From NCBI GenBank assembly GCA_020741375.1, contig DYZF01000060.1, positions 1-5,666 on the forward strand: a DNA stretch of 5,666 nucleotides, read 5' to 3'. The translations under genes and the position numbers were made by a program. Under the pieces are notes generated by a model. It had not been told where the DNA came from. It made no database searches and saw nothing but the letters and a program-made list of their open reading frames with translations. Origin of the DNA: Tessaracoccus flavescens (GTDB taxonomy: Bacteria > Actinomycetota > Actinomycetes > Propionibacteriales > Propionibacteriaceae). Below are positions 5,190-5,666 of the stretch, piece by piece; within the stretch, counting starts at the first letter, position 1; each line of letters starts with the position of its first letter.

Positions 5190-5666
5190 TCAGCTGCAGC
5201 CGCTGGTGGAGCCGCAGCCCTCACAGACGTAGCAGGAACCGCTGGGGCGCATCTTCGTGCCACACGTCATGCAGAGCGGAGCGTCGACGGCCATGCCGAT
5301 CAGCGACTCCATGAGCTCAGCAGTGGTGTGCGCGTCGATGAGCGAGGGCTGGCGAGCCCCGTCGACGTTGAAGTTGTCTCCAGCGTCGTTGCGCAGCGCC
5401 GTGGCCTCCGGCATCGCGGCCTCATCCTCTTCCGACAGGTAGGAACCGGTCTCGACGTAGCGAGCCCGCTCCGCCGCGGTGTAGATGCCCAGCTCCGAAC
5501 GGTCGTCGAAGGAGAGGTAATCCAGCGCCAGGCGGCGGAAGATGTAGTCCATGAAGGACTGGGCGATCCGGATGTCCGGGTCGTCGGTCATGCCGGCGGG
5601 CTCGAACTTCAGGTTGGTGAACTTCTGCACGAAGCTCTCCAGCGGCACGCCGTACTGCAGGCCGAT
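5190..5666 (-). CDS. nrdJ: adenosylcobalamin-dependent (class II) ribonucleoside-diphosphate reductase, C-terminal part (5' end outside window)
   Basis: This is the last 158 residues of a class II ribonucleotide reductase, which makes deoxynucleotides using a radical generated from vitamin B12 coenzyme and needs no oxygen. The frame stays open to the window edge and reads IGLQYGVPLESFVQKFTNLKFEPAG; the first GTG in it (5646-5648) is an internal Val, not a start. After the conserved LQYGVPLE...FEPAG and DIRIAQSFMDYIFRRLALDYL segments comes an acidic, poorly conserved linker, then the C-terminal cysteine-rich tail CMTCGTKMRPSGSCYVCEGCGSTSGCS. Its six cysteines follow C-x2-C-x9-C-x2-C-x2-C-x5-C. 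In NrdJ enzymes such tails form a zinc ribbon and carry the redox cysteines that re-reduce the active site. The sequence ends intact. Any cobalamin riboswitch would lie upstream of the gene, outside this window. Confidence 0.95.
   Translation of the reverse strand: MGLQYGVPLESFVQKFTNLKFEPAGMTDDPDIRIAQSFMDYIFRRLALDYLSFDDRSELGIYTAAERARYVETGSYLSEEDEAAMPEATALRNDAGDNFNVDGARQPSLIDAHTTAELMESLIGMAVDAPLCMTCGTKMRPSGSCYVCEGCGSTSGCS

Overview
The window is high-GC bacterial chromosome that looks actinobacterial. The evidence is strong G/C bias at third codon positions, a class II ribonucleotide reductase with the C-terminal tail typical of actinobacterial NrdJ, an actinobacterial-style VTT membrane protein, and several starts that look leaderless behind a TAnnnT -10 element. 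Propionibacteriales or relatives would fit, but the genus cannot be fixed from this sequence. No mobile element, CRISPR array, rRNA or tRNA gene was seen.

Layout. Two plus-strand genes open the window: the 3' part of a DedA/VTT-type membrane protein (5' end outside the window) and, 2 nt later, a complete CorA-type divalent-cation transporter. CorA converges with a minus-strand block; only 13 nt separate its stop codon from that of ilvD. In transcription order the minus-strand block is: the 3' end of nrdJ (5' part outside the window), a strong hairpin terminator, a cysteine-rich lipoprotein of unknown function, a two-domain 3-mercaptopyruvate/thiosulfate sulfurtransferase 15 nt downstream of it, a 219-nt intergenic region, and ilvD (dihydroxyacid dehydratase).

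Function. These are mostly household metabolic genes: branched-chain amino acid synthesis (IlvD), deoxynucleotide synthesis (NrdJ), persulfide chemistry (sulfurtransferase) and Mg2+/divalent ion transport (CorA). No single pathway links them. The lipoprotein and sulfurtransferase could be co-transcribed, and the terminator separates them from nrdJ.

Most interesting part. The 219-nt region upstream of ilvD is denser in structure than an ordinary spacer. It holds a perfect 11+1+11 palindrome ending 15 nt before the ilvD start, a TAGTCT -10-like element 7 nt before the ATG, three tiny minus-strand ORFs (one with a good Shine-Dalgarno, two joined by a TGATG stop/start overlap), a probable weak terminator for the sulfurtransferase, and an 11-bp direct repeat spaced by exactly 120 bp. 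This suggests either an operator-controlled leaderless ilvD promoter or a leader-peptide/hairpin control region. All three complete minus-strand genes carry TAnnnT 6-7 nt before the chosen start codon. No clearly new multi-gene system is visible.
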